From assembly GCA_003550305.1 (NCBI GenBank), contig QKYT01000024.1, positions 75,512 through 139,511 on the forward strand: a stretch of 64,000 bases of DNA. Reading direction: 5' to 3'. The notes under the pieces were generated by a model that saw only the letters and a list, made by a program, of their open reading frames with translations, was not told the origin of the DNA and did not search any database. Within the stretch, counting starts at the first letter, position 1, and the number at the start of each line of letters is the position of its first letter. This document shows positions 26,190-41,891 of this stretch, piece after piece. Made by a program: the position numbers and the translations under genes. The DNA is from Glomus cerebriforme (lineage: Eukaryota > Glomeromycota > Glomeromycetes > Glomerales > Glomeraceae).

Positions 26190-28350
26190 TTTGAAAATAA
26201 AAATGTCTTACAGAAAATTTTCATCATTGCAACTACCACAAAATAATCTGCTTTCATCAATATCATCCCATCCTAATACACACACGAAATAATCCACCTT
26301 TATCAACATCCTCATCAATGTTATCTCAACCTTCGTCCAATCCCAACACACCACGAAGTAATCCACTTTCACCAACGTCCTTATCAATGTCATCCCAACC
26401 TACATCCAATCCCAATACACCATGAACTTCAGAACCTTTTAGACTCTTTGTGCTGGCAGATATTTTAGCTTCGATAGGCCAAATACCTTTAACACTTTCT
26501 ACACTAAGAAATTCGTCAACACCACCTCGACCTAAAATTATATCATCATCACCTCGATCTAAAATCACCACAACCTCATCATCATCACCTCGAATTAATA
26601 TATGAAACAACACACCTTCAGTATCTTCCTCTCCATTCCAACAATCTGTTGTAACGTCGAATATTATTAAAAGATATTCAAATATCAACGTACCGAGGAG
26701 TCGTCAAACTTTAGGCCACAAAGAAGAAGCGGTATCTGGTAAGTAAATTGAATTTATCATACAACAATATATTATATTACATATATACGCATCCCTCAAT
26801 GTAAAATTTATAACAAAAGTTGATAAGTTGATAACTGAAAATGGCCAACTTTGGGACGAATTATATAGAGAACGATTAATAGTAGCCAAGTTGAAATGGA
26901 AAATAGACAATTTAGAAGGTAGTCTTTAGCAAGTAGAGGAGGAGAACAACTTGTTGCGTGAATATAATGTAATATTTGGAGTCAAAACGGACAAACTATA
27001 CGAAGAGAATAAAGTTCGCCAATGTGAACTCAAATAATACTGACAAATTCGTATACCTCGATCAATTACTAATCCTTCATCAACAGAACAATCTAAAAAA
27101 AAATTAAAATCAAAAGAAAGATCTCCAGACAAAGCTAATAATATAGCAGCGAGGGTAAGAATCATTAGTTTGTAATCAAACTTATGTATACAGCCTTTTT
27201 ACTATTCAATTTTAATTTTTTGTTATTTAGTCCGAAATGAAATATATTTTGAAAGGCCAAATTCCTGACGAATATGCGTTAGATTACGATAAGACTTTTG
27301 TTGAACAGTCAGATAAGATCTATAAGAAATTGATTCCTGAATTAAAAAAATTGATGAGTGGGCATTATAATCCATTGGTCACTCAATTGTCTAATTGGTT
27401 ATGATCGATACATAAGCATAAAAGAGACAGAATAAGAAAGCAACAATTAGGCCAATTAGACAGAGATGACCGATATATGCACATAAATGCCCGCTTGTCC
27501 AAAGTGAGTAGTATTTTATTTTAATATAATTCTTTTTGAGTTATTTATTAACAATTAATCTTTATACATTTGACAGAAAAAAAACAGGAAACTCAAAACA
27601 GTCATCAAGCTTTATGAGTAAAATGATGATAATTTACAGGAATTTGATAAAGATGAACTGCTATTGATTCTCATTCAGAATGGGTACCATTCTATCGAAC
27701 AATCAGACTCAGAAGATGAAACGTGACAAAAATTGCCAGATAACAAGCGATTTTTGCATGTATATGACCATGGGTGGCGTTCGGAGAAGGTAATAAAGCA
27801 ATTGATTGTTATTTATTTATTTTAGTATTTATTNAGCTTTTATTTTATCTTTGTTTTTAATAGTTGAAGTACTTACTTCGGAATGTGTTAGACCCTGCTG
27901 CTGAGAAAATTCAACACGTGAAAAAGCAACAGGAGTGAATATATGATGATGATACTTACTTCATGTATAGTAAACCACCCAAAAACACTCCTAAATGGAT
28001 GCTAAGAAAATTAGAAACGAAGCAATGGACGTTGAAATGTTCGAATACAGAGTCAACAATAATAATGATAAAATGACTCAATATGATGATGCGAGTTTAA
28101 CAGATCCAAATTTAGATTATTTATTAAATTTGGCAGAGATGAATTTGATCCAGCCCGAAGATTTAGATGAAATCGGCAAAAGCTCGCAATCGGTAAGGTA
28201 AATTAGTTTTTATTAATTTTATCACAAACTAAGATTATTTACATTATACTAGCAAAAAAATCATGAAAAAAAAGGAGTCAAAAGGGGAAAAAAAAGCTGA
28301 TCCAGAAGAAGAAACTATTAACGCTATTTTCAACGCGGAAGTAGTATATT
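26190..28350 (+). pseudogene. Multi-exon pseudogene of a repetitive protein family
   Basis: A Ser/Pro/Asn-rich N-terminal part is built on a roughly 72-bp tandem unit (SLSMSSQPTSNPNTP; 26205-26420). A coiled-coil-like part follows (ITENGQLWDELYRERLIVAK). After intron-like gaps with usable GT and AG ends come charged segments (MKYILKGQIPDEYALDYDKT; KRFLHVYDHGWRSEKLKYLL). In-frame stops at about 26929, 27404, 27616 and 27725 and a frameshift near 27990 show it is dead. Several stops are explained by single C-to-T changes, such as CGA to TGA and CAG to TAG. One base is N (27834). The only sizeable open piece is the last exon (27995-28201, starting MDAKKIRNEAMDVEM). I recognise no named domain. 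Confidence 0.5.
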
Positions 28351-28971
28351 CTGATTCATAACTAATTCTGATCTTTATGCCATTAAAGAAGTTTTCAAGT
28401 CAAATATCACATACGTCTTACTTTTGTAACTTTATTTTTTTTTTCTTTTTGTTATTTTTATATTGTATAGTTAGTTTTATATTATTAAACGGAGTTTTTT
28501 GGTAGTTTTATATGAATATTATTATATGGATTTTTGTAGTTTTATAGGATATTATATTAGACACTTTATATAGAATGAATATTGTTGATAAATAGGTTAA
28601 ACTAGAGAGTTTTTAAGGTGAAATATATGGGTTTTTAAAGGTCAAATATTGGTTTTTTAAGGTTGAATATATGGTTTTAAAGGTCGAATTTACTTTTTTT
28701 TAAAGTTTAATAAAGTATGAATGATATCCAAATTTTCTTTTTAAATTTGTGACAATTGGTAACCTAACTGCGCTAAAAATTGACCTTAATTTGATGCAGG
28801 TTAGATCATCATTCGACCTAGATTTGACCTGGTCAAATTTAGGCCGAATTATTCTATTTCGACTAGTGCCGATTGCATACAAAGTAAATACCTGATTGAT
28901 AACCTTGATGTGCATGAATTACGCCAAAATTTGGTCATCAATCGGATATCCTGCTGAAGAAAAACAAAAAA

Positions 28972-29031
28972 AATTGGGGCTCATTTAGGTCATTCTAGGG
29001 TATCCTAAAATGACCTAAATGAGCCCCAATT
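28972..29031. repeat. Strong hairpin at the element end
   Basis: A 28-bp arm at 28972-28999 and its complement at 29004-29031 have one mismatch and a 4-nt loop. The arm contains GGGGCTCATTTAGGTCATT. It lies at the right edge of the decayed element and next to the resumed 64-bp repeat. Confidence 0.85.
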
Positions 29032-29109
29032 TGGCATCGTTTTATCTGTGCATTTATCTTTTAATCTTAGAATCTTGACGGCAGCTCTTCAGTTTAATTT
29101 TACAGGTGA

Positions 29110-29280
29110 ATTGTATTTCAGGTTTTTTTTTCTTTTTTTTTGTTTTTTTCTTTCGTTAATTTCTTCTAACTTCTTTTTTTTCTTCTTTTTTTTGTTTTGT
29201 TTTTTATTTGTTCTTTTTCTTTTTGTTCTTCCTTTTTCCTTTTATTGTTTTACTTTTTGTTCTTTTTTTTTCCTTTTTAT

Positions 29281-29371
<91 letters not shown>

Positions 29372-29423
29372 AAAAAAAAATTAAAAATTAAAAAATATAG
29401 AATATAAAAAATAAAAAATTAAA
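29110..29423. repeat. Pyrimidine tract with a poly-T run of about 85
   Basis: A C/T-rich tract leads into an uninterrupted T run from about 29283 to 29367, then an AT-rich tail that stops at the gap. The phenylalanine ORFs here are low-complexity artefacts. Confidence 0.8.
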
Positions 29424-29475
29424 NNNNNNNNNNNNNNNNNNNNNNNNNNNNNNNNNNNNNNNNNNNNNNNNNNNN
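29424..29475. other. Assembly gap (52 N)
   Basis: A run of Ns. The roughly 55-60 bases before the gap (T run, AATAAAAAAAAAATTAAAAA, then TATAGAATATAAAAAATAAA) occur again directly after it at about 29476-29557, so the two contig ends probably overlap. Confidence 0.95.
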
Positions 29476-29571
29476 TTTTTTTTTTGTTCTTTTTTTTTTA
29501 AATAAAAAAAAAATTAAAAATTAAAAAATATAGAATATAAAAAATAAAAAATTAAATTTAAAAAAGAATTT

Positions 29572-29959
29572 TGTAATTTATCGCCATGGCGATGCATCAC
29601 CACTATCACGTGATTCATAATTCTGGCCAGAATTATATAATCTGCAATAAAATTGCCTTTTTAGGAATTTTGTATAACCTAAAATTTCAATTTTTGAGAG
29701 AAACAAAATTGCTTTTTTGGATTGTATAACGTTACTTAAGATCCAAATAAGGATATTTTGGCCAGCGTTATAAAATTTGGGCAAAATTAAACATGTGATG
29801 AATAACATGTAACAAATAGTATTTATCATACTGAAAAAATTCTAAGTTCCTAAAATAAATAGTAAAAATGGAAAACTACAGTGTAACGTGGAGGGTGACA
29901 AATTATTATATAGTATAAGTCACGTGAGGTGGCGATGCATCGCTATGGCGATAAATTAC
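29572..29959. mobile_element. MITE copy B (CGCCATGGCG terminal repeat)
   Basis: Inverted copy of the element at 22482-22870 and almost the same length (388 bp). Its ends are TTTATCGCCATGGCGATGCA and the complement of a slightly decayed CGCTATGGCG terminus. CACGTG sits just inside both ends (29607 and 29921). The internal ORF on the minus strand is not conserved as protein between copies. Confidence 0.85.
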
Positions 29960-30163
29960 TTTTTCCTTTAAAAAATATAAAAAAAAAATTAAAAATAAAA
30001 TAATTAATGCGTAATTTGTATTTTGATATTATGCAATTGTAATATAACTGTTACATATATTACATGATGCAGTCACATAATTGTAATTTTTTTTTTTGAA
30101 ATCATATAGTTTATTTATAAGGATAATTAAGGTCATGTAGTAACCTCCATGACTTGTTATATA

Positions 30164-31478
30164 CAGAGGATGATCAAAATTATGTGGATATTTTGTTTTA
30201 TCAAAATTAGGCTAATCGTTACGTGATGATATAATATAAACAATATGTAATTTAATACTTTAGATCATAATAAAAATCACCCTAATGTTTTTTTTTAGTA
30301 TTCACCCACCAAATATGAAACAACTCACCCCAAAAACTCGATATGCAATTATTTATGGCTATAATTGTGGACAATCAGGTCATACAATTTCAGAACAATT
30401 GGGATGTAGTAAAACTGCCATTTATAATATACTTAAATATTTTTGTGAAACTGGTTCTTTTACACCAACAAAAAGACCAGGTCACCCACCGCTCTTTAAC
30501 TCACCAACGCGACAAAAACTCAAAGCTTTCATTCAAGAAAATGGTAAAAATCATCAGCTTTGCTCAAAAAGCTTGCAACTATTTGGACAGCTCATAAAAA
30601 GCAACACATTTCTGCAATTACCATATGCCATAACCTTAAAAAGGTTGGACTTAGTGCTTGTATTTCTCATCATAAACCTGCAATAACAGAAACACATCGT
30701 CAGGCTTGTCTTGAATAGGCTCTTGCATATAAAAATTGGACAATGAGAAAATGGAGAAGAGTGCTTTTTTAGATGAAAGCACTTTTACACAATTTCAGTA
30801 AAGTCATCAGGGAAAGGTATGGCGTGAACCAGGAGAAGAATTGAATCTTGATTGTATTGCAGTTACTATAAAACATAGTCCTAGCAGAATGTTTTGGGGT
30901 TGTTTTTTTTGGCATGGGCTTGGACCAATTGTTCCATTAAAAGGTTCAGTTACAGGTCAAACTCATGCTAAAATAATTAATGATTATGTTGTACCTACTT
31001 TAGATGAATGTTTTCCAAGTGGTAATAGAATTTTCCAAGAAGATAATGCTTTACCATATCGTTCAAAAGTTGCTATGGCTGCTCATGAAGATGCTAAAAT
31101 TGTGACACTTTAATGGCTAGCACAAAGTTCTGATTTGAACCTGATCGAAAATATGTGAGCAGAAATAAAAGCAATGGTGCGTTATCATGATCCACTACTA
31201 TCTAATATTCAAATATTTGAGAAGTATATAAAGATGCATGGGATGACATTACTCTTGAATATTATAAAAAATTAATTGATAGCATACCTCAAAGAGTTGA
31301 AGCAGTTATTGCTGCAAATAGATATAGTATTAATTATTAATGAATAATTTTTTTTTACATAAAACTAATAAAGGACAATGAATTTAATATATTTACTTAA
31401 TCATTTTTATTTTTATTGTATTATTTTATATAAAATTTTTATTTTAAAAAATGTTCGCATAATTTTGATTGCCTTCTG
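30164..31478 (+). mobile_element. Degenerate Tc1/mariner transposon
   Basis: About 1,315 bp flanked by TA dinucleotides. Terminal inverted repeats of about 30 bp both contain ATCAAAATTATG: the left begins CAGAGGATGATC, and the right complement begins CAGAAGGCAATC. The interior encodes a broken transposase (see 30315-31341). Confidence 0.85.
30315..31341 (+). pseudogene. Tc1/mariner transposase relic
   Basis: Starts MKQLTPKTRYAIIYGYNCGQ with a helix-turn-helix region (TISEQLGCSKTAIYNILKYF) and the GRPR-like KRPGHPPLF linker. A frameshift near 30560 and several stops follow. The DDE core is still visible as DESTF, QEDNALPYRS and, after another stop, a WLAQSSDLNLIENM block in which the family has WPAQSPDLNPIENLW. 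Not functional. Confidence 0.85.
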
Positions 31479-31499
31479 TATATAAAATATCTGGCTAAC

Positions 31500-31985
31500 T
31501 ACTAAAAAAAACAAAGATCTTTTAAGGGTTAGTGATATTATCCTGATTGATATAATCATGTCTGATTTCTTTAGCCACCCTAACTACTTCTACTAATTTC
31601 CTTTCTCTGAAGTTTGACTGGTTATGATAAACATTCTATAGGTATCCAGGCTAGTTCCTTATTTTGATATTCAGATTGGTTTGTTTGGAAATGTCAGAAT
31701 GGTCTTACACTCATGAGTTATACTAGTAGTGGTTTATTTTTTTGTGTTTTTTGTTTATTTTTTTTTATTTGTATTTTCCCTTTTGGGTTTTTTTAGGATA
31801 CTTTACTTTTTCTGTTTTTGTATTTTTCCAATTTAACTGAGCTTAGACTCCTTACTTTTCTTTTTTTTTCAACAGTAGTCAGGATTACTCTAGTTTTAGT
31901 TTAATCTAGATATTTTGTTATGTATAATCATGCTATACATATTTTATCTAATAAAGTACTATTTTGTCGATAAAAAAAAAAAATG
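31500..31985 (+). mobile_element. Possible 3' end of a non-LTR element
   Basis: A non-coding stretch with long T-rich blocks ends in ATCTAATAAAGTACTATTTT, then TCGATAAAAAAAAAAAA. That looks like a processed poly-A tail at about 31971-31982. No reverse transcriptase remnant was found upstream, so this is tentative. Confidence 0.25.
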
Positions 31986-32397
31986 AAGAACATTAAGTTC
32001 AGGATGCACTGGGAAGACAAAAAAAGAGGAAAAAAAAAGAACTAAAAACTAGTTTAAGAAACAAATAACTGAAAAAATAAAACCTAAACTAAAGACTATA
32101 TATATGACAATATAAGACCATTTATTTATGTAGGTAGTCTAAATATGATTATAGTATTTTAAATACTGTAATATATATATATTATGGGCCATAGTATATA
32201 TAGTATCCCCAAAAAAATTTGCCAAAATTTTAAAGTACTCGGGTACTTTACATAGAGAATTTCAATTTTAAACTTAAAATTTTGTAAAATACCTAGGGTA
32301 TAATACTAGGAAATTTTATAATGCCAGATATAACTTTATTTTATTTATACAATAGTAATTTACATGTAATTAAAAGCATTTGTCTAATTGTTTTACA
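31986..32397. other. AT-rich DNA with small inverted repeats
   Basis: A GGTACTTTAC and GTAAAATACC pair surrounds 32245-32300; nothing else was recognised. Confidence 0.3.
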
Positions 32398-33029
32398 GTT
32401 CATCTTAAGAGACCGCTCCTACAAAAAAAAACTATCAAAAGAATGTTAGGAATGTTCTTAAATAAAATGAACAAAAAAAAGAAAAGAAATACCTATTTTT
32501 CATTTCAGAAGTCCAGTTTATCTTAAAGGGTCACTCCTATAAAAAAAATTATTAAAAGAATATTAGAAATGTTTTTAAATAAAATGAACAAAAAAAAATT
32601 CCTAAAAAACCCACTTATCTTTCATCTTAATTTCGTTTGCTTCTACAAAAAAAAATAGAATTGATAAAATTAATTATCTTAATTACCAACCATACCAACC
32701 AATAAAAATTTAAATTTCTATCATGTGATAAGGGATATATACATAAACTGCCCAGTGATACTGACAAAAATTAGATGATCACGTGAGATTTACTAATTAA
32801 ATATACACGAGCACGTGAAAGCATGTGGTACACCTGTAATAAATAGGACATGACAATAATTTTTACCATGCAAAAAAATTCTGTCTCTTAGATAAATAGT
32901 AATTTTGAATACCATTCATGCATTATGCCAGTGACAATTATTTTATGATCACGTGATCATGTAAATTTTATCAGTGTTACTGGAGTAGTTGCATACGTAC
33001 GCAGATACGTACAAATTTTAAATTAAAAT
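32398..33029. mobile_element. Truncated, inverted copy of the 23112-24148 element
   Basis: Reverse-complement copies of the splice-like tandem units lie at 32398-32650. They are followed by the shared inner terminal segment (CCAATAAAAATTTAAATTTC, then TATCATGTGATA, near 32697-32731) and the outer AAATTTTAAATTAAAATTTG near 33010. A different MITE (32746-32987) has split its terminus. Only one end is present. Confidence 0.6.
32746..32987. mobile_element. Third MITE family, about 242 bp, nested
   Basis: Terminal inverted repeats of about 35-40 bp: CCAGTGATACTGACAAAAAT then GATGATCACGTGA on the left, and TCACGTGATCAT ... TCAGTGTTACTGG on the right. CACGTG is at the inner edge of both ends (32780, 32950). 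It is inserted in the terminus of the truncated element around it. No ORF. Confidence 0.75.
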
Positions 33030-33034
33030 TTGAC

Positions 33035-33440
33035 AATAAAAATATTATAAAAATATTTATTCATATGTTATTGGTATTACAAAAATATTTTATTTATATG
33101 TTATTAATATTACAGAATATTTGAAATTTAAAATATAATAGAGATATTACAAAAATATTTATTCATATGTTATTGGTATTACAAAAATATTTTATTCATA
33201 TATTATTGATATTACAAAATATTAAAAATTTGAAATATGATAGAATTATTACAGAAATGTTTTATTCATATGTTATTAATATTACAAAATATTAAAAATT
33301 TGAAATATAATAGAGATATTACAGAAATGTTTTATTTATATATTATTGATATTACAAAAATATTTATAAATTTACTAATTTAAATTTGAAATCTAGCATA
33401 TGTTAGAGATATTACAAAAATATGTTATTTATATTGAATA
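33035..33440. repeat. Tandem ATTATTAC-type repeat
   Basis: Diverged units of about 95 bp with a sub-period near 36 bp, built on TTCATATGTTATTGGTATTA, then CAAAAATATTTT, then TTTGAAATATAATAGAGATA. A related but shorter stretch lies on the other side at 22890-23080. The flanks of the two inverted element copies are therefore also inverted relative to each other. Confidence 0.6.
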
Positions 33441-34519
33441 TATGAATGCTATCTATTAGTGATATGGCTAATATATTTATGAAAATTAAAGGTTTCTGTA
33501 AAGTATAAGTATTTCAAAGTATTATGGCAAAATATTTTGTAAGTTTATGATGAATATTTTTGTAATTTTACAGGTCATAATACTTCAAAAGTCCTGTAAA
33601 CTTACAAAATATTATGGAATGTAAAGTTACGCAATATTACTTCTGATTAAATTTGCTGATGTAAAATTAATAAAAATTTTGTAAAGAATTAAGTAAATGA
33701 GTCAAAGGTATTTTTTTTATTTCTTAATAGATATACTTATTAATAATAAAAGTTTGAATAGAATCTTTAACAGATAATTTTCACTCTATTTTAGTTTTGA
33801 AGGATTCAGTAATGTACTAAAGTAATTTTTAAAAAAGCTATTAAAAACTGCCTATTTGAATTTAAAAAACTATATGGATATATTTATAATAAAAGTTTTG
33901 GATATAAGTATTTTATCTAAAATAAGGTATTCCATTTATTAATTTTTATAAGTAATTAATTCAATTCAAGAGGAAATTAGTAATATATTATTAGAAACTA
34001 GTTTATATATATAGTTTAGTAATAGTAAAAGTAATTAAATAGATTTTTTTTTTTATAATATAAATAGATTTTTAATTTAATTTATTTTTTTAGTATGTAT
34101 ATATTATATATATTAGAAGATTGGAGTAAATTGAGAGAATATTTAATTATCTAAGAAGGCATTGATTATAAAACCCACTTTTATGATCTGGTTTTTTAAG
34201 TGTAATGAATATTATTTACTAATAATGATAGGAATAAATTAATGTAAACATTAAATTCGTTTAATAAAGCTTTATATTAGTTAAATATTTCATCTTTAAA
34301 AAAAAAAATCTAATTATAAATAGTCAAAATTATCAGTTAATTTTTTTTTTTTGATTATATGGATTATATGTTATTAAATTTATCAAAATTTTGGTTTAAA
34401 AATTAAACTACTAATTATGGGGATTAACTAAAGTAAAAGTAAATCATGTGATTTACAATTATATAAATTAATAAATTATTTTTAAATTAAGATTAATACA
34501 AAATTTGAAAATAATAAAA
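33441..34519. other. AT-rich intergenic DNA
   Basis: Part of 33490-33640 mirrors 22250-22350 (TTTCTGTAAAGTATAAGTAT against ATAAGTACTTTACAGAAATC), extending the inverted similarity. No gene seen. Confidence 0.35.
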
Positions 34520-35134
34520 TAAGTGTATTCTAGTCTGCTTTGCAAGTTTACTTATCGCTGTTTTCAAAAATATGTGAATTTGTACAATGTAATACAAAAT
34601 AAAATTTGTGAAACTCTCGATTTTTGTAAATATTTTTGTTTACCTCTTATCTAATTTTAGCTAGAGGTGTGATTTTTGAGAGCTTTCTTTTTGCTTGTTA
34701 AGTTTACAACCTAAATTTGCTATTTATAAAGAAAAATAACTTGTTTTTTATAAATAAGTGCATGAACTTTTTAAATACTTTTTTTTGTGCACAAACGATT
34801 TCTGCGAATTTCAGTGATTTTTTCAATTTTTTCATTGGAATTCAAAATAACATGTAGCAATTTGATTGGATGTTCATGAAATTGTGATCAAATTTGTTTG
34901 TTTATTAATCATCACCTGATTCACATATTTTTGAAAATGGCGATAAGGAAAATAAGTAAGTTTTAAATACTGCTTTTGACTTTACATATGAATGAATGAA
35001 CTTTGCTGATCATATCCAAAAATGGATAAATAAATTTTAATGAAAATGAAAAAAAGTCAAATAAATCAAAAACTAAGTTCATAACTTCATTTTATGCTCT
35101 AAGTAAACTTGCAGAGCAGGCCAAAATACACTTA
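34520..35134. mobile_element. MITE-like element, 615 bp
   Basis: Terminal inverted repeats of about 32 bp: TAAGTGTATTCTAGTCTGCT on the left and AGCAGGCCAAAATACACTTA on the right, both next to GCAAGTTTA or TAAACTTGC. The 223-bp element at 2968-3190 is an internally deleted member. No transposase ORF. Confidence 0.75.
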
Positions 35135-35693
35135 TTATAAATAATTTCAGTAACAAGTTATATATAAAAGGTAAAGTTTAGTTGGAAAAAATGATTTTTT
35201 TAAAGTCACGTGATTTACCTCTGCTTTATCCGCTTTAGCCGCTCCCTAATTATGGTAATTTATATGTGCACATTGTATTACGATATGGTATAATAAAACA
35301 TTTCACGTGATAGTTGCACATTGATCAAATGATCGACGGTATGATCGACAAAAAAAAAAAAAAACTTAAAGCCAAAAAGCAAAAAACTTTATAGCAAAAA
35401 AAAAAGAGCGATACAAGTCTACGAAGTATTCCGCGAAATTACACCGCGGAACGATATTTGAAACTATTTACAATTAATAATGATATTAACTCAAACTAAA
35501 ATTATAACAGAAGTTCTATTAATTATATTTACACAAGTCCGTTTGGTACGCATTAAACATTCGTAACACGTTCATCAAGAAAAATAATGTTCAACCCGAA
35601 TTTATTGTCGCTAATTCACACCACTTTTTCTTAAATGCGCACTTAAATACTTCTGAGTTGTGCAGATCACAGAAGCAAAACTTTAAATCCTGA
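35135..35693. promoter_or_regulatory. Upstream flank of the MYST acetyltransferase gene
   Basis: Contains CACGTG at 35207-35212 and 35304-35309, and short GC-richer DNA near 35410-35460. No TATA box is convincing. The minus-strand ORF at 35591-35971 overlaps the real gene start and is a shadow. Confidence 0.3.
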
Positions 35694-38411
<2,718 letters not shown>

Positions 38412-39147
38412 CAAGAATATATTAACTAAGACACTGTTGTAATTAATACATTATAAATTTAATAAGGGTATAATATATCATTTAATAATCATTTTTGTTT
38501 TAATAATTTTAGATTGGGTTAAAATTTGTACATAAAGTTATCACAGTAATTATCTATTTGGTGAAAATATATTATAATCAATCATTTCCTAATATAAATT
38601 ATATCCTTGGAACATATAATTCAGTCTTTAGAATTAAGAATTATAAGTAGTTGCATTAAAATATTATTATTATTACTTACAAAAAAAAGTAAATTATATT
38701 GTGCGATACAAATATATTACACGGACCGGTATCAGATAAGGGTACATATCGGAGTCTCTCATTTTTCCAATTCCTTAATCCTTAGCCACGATTGAATATC
38801 ATATTGTTGATTGTCTCAGATGTTCCACAGGTCAGAGGATAGAATTGGGTGATATTGCGTCATGTTGTAATGGACGAATGATAGAGCATAACAAATCCCG
38901 GTATTTTTTTCTCGTCTTTATCAACATAGATAACAGATATTAGGAAAAAAAGAAATCTGTGATATTGATAGAATTCCGTAAAAAACAAATATATTTTTCC
39001 ATAAGTTTACGTTTTAACTGTGAAACAGTGATTTTTTATTGCGACTTTGGATGCTTTATCTGTTACGAATTGAATTTTGCCCAAGTAGTTACCCTGCATC
39101 ATCTTACCTCACTTTGTGTGAAATTAAATAACCATTTGCCAAGCAAA
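38412..39147. other. Intergenic region, MYST gene to CK2 alpha
   Basis: About 740 bp. The part from about 38700 is less AT-rich and probably contains the CK2 alpha promoter and 5' UTR. The short ORFs here lack features of proteins. Confidence 0.35.
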
Positions 39148-41060
<1,913 letters not shown>

Positions 41061-41418
41061 AAAGTGACGATTTGTTGGTCCGAGAGGTAATTTACTACGG
41101 GCCAAGTAATTAATATAATAGGGCAGAAGATGCACATAACAGGAATTGGATGCTTGGACAAAAAGAGGGGATGTGCTATTTAAGATCAATATACATTAAG
41201 AAAAAACTTATTACACGAGTTCTACATCTTTTTTTTTATATCAAACAAGAAATTTCTCTGTATAAATACAATATTAATCTTATATGAAAAAAAATGACAA
41301 TTACAGGACAATTCTCTTTAATATAAGTTGCAGATTAATTTTGTATTATTTTTTTTTCCTTTACGTTTTTTTACAAAAATGCAATATATAGATGAAAATT
41401 AAATTTTTAATTTTTTAA
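41061..41418. other. Convergent 3' intergenic region
   Basis: 358 bp between the CK2 alpha and GSKIP-domain stop codons, T- and A-rich. It should contain both polyadenylation sites. Confidence 0.4.
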
Positions 41419-41891
41419 TTAATCTTGTTGAGATTGTTGTAAATTTGATAATTTAGAATGTAAAGCTTGATGAAATTGTTCACCAAATTTTGGAGAGGCT
41501 GCTAACAATAAAGCTTCCATAGTTTCAAAAGGTTTATTAATCCATTTTTTTGTACATTCCAAATCTTTATCAACAGTAGTATCACTTAATGGATCGGTTT
41601 CTGTGATCTAAAGTGAAAAAAATAAAGCAATTTTAAAAATAATATTCTATTACAATAAAAATTATCAACAGATTTGATACATACAATATAACCTTCTTCA
41701 GCTATTGTAATTATTAATTGAATATTTTCAAGTAAAGTAAGTTTAAACATGGAAGATTGATGAGCATCAGAATTTAAACTTCTTGTGGGTAATATTACTA
41801 TTGAATTCGGTACAACCCCATAATTATATTCTTTAAGTACGTTTGAAAGTTCTTGGTCAATAAATTTGTTTTTTTCTGTTGAAGAAGTCAT
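41419..41891 (-). CDS. GSKIP-domain protein
   Basis: Small protein of 131 aa from two exons (41891-41685 and 41607-41419, intron 77 nt). It looks like a GSKIP domain (formerly DUF727), known in animals to bind GSK3. After MTSSTEKNKFIDQELSNVLK the order is a beta-rich part (SIVILPTR, FKLTLLENIQLIITIAEEGY) and a C-terminal helix block (KPFETMEALLLAASPKFGEQ, then FHQALHSKLSNLQQ). The last part corresponds to the family's ET..SLL...SP.....F...L...L pattern. The function in fungi is not known to me. The start is the first ATG, close to the divergent promoter shared with the ITC1-like gene. Confidence 0.7.

Larger units (their letters stand above)
24875..29045. mobile_element. Decayed large DNA element inserted in the 64-bp array
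   Basis: About 4.2 kb separates two parts of the same tandem array. Its ends carry diverged, inverted subterminal motifs: ATACCCGATTGATAAC on the left answers ATCCGATTGATGACC read from the right. GCCTAAATT, TTGACC and ATGATG..GCA blocks also recur inverted near both ends. It contains tandem repeats (25185-25340), a minus-strand coding remnant (about 25450-25720), a multi-exon pseudogene (26190-28350) and a hairpin at the right end (28972-29031). The element class is not recognised. Confidence 0.45.

Noticed and set aside
29048..29407. 119-residue and 64-residue phenylalanine-rich ORFs
   Set aside because: They are the translation of a poly-T/pyrimidine tract, not a protein.
30343..30597. 84-residue ORF in the transposon
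   Set aside because: Out-of-frame reading of the Tc1 transposase relic.
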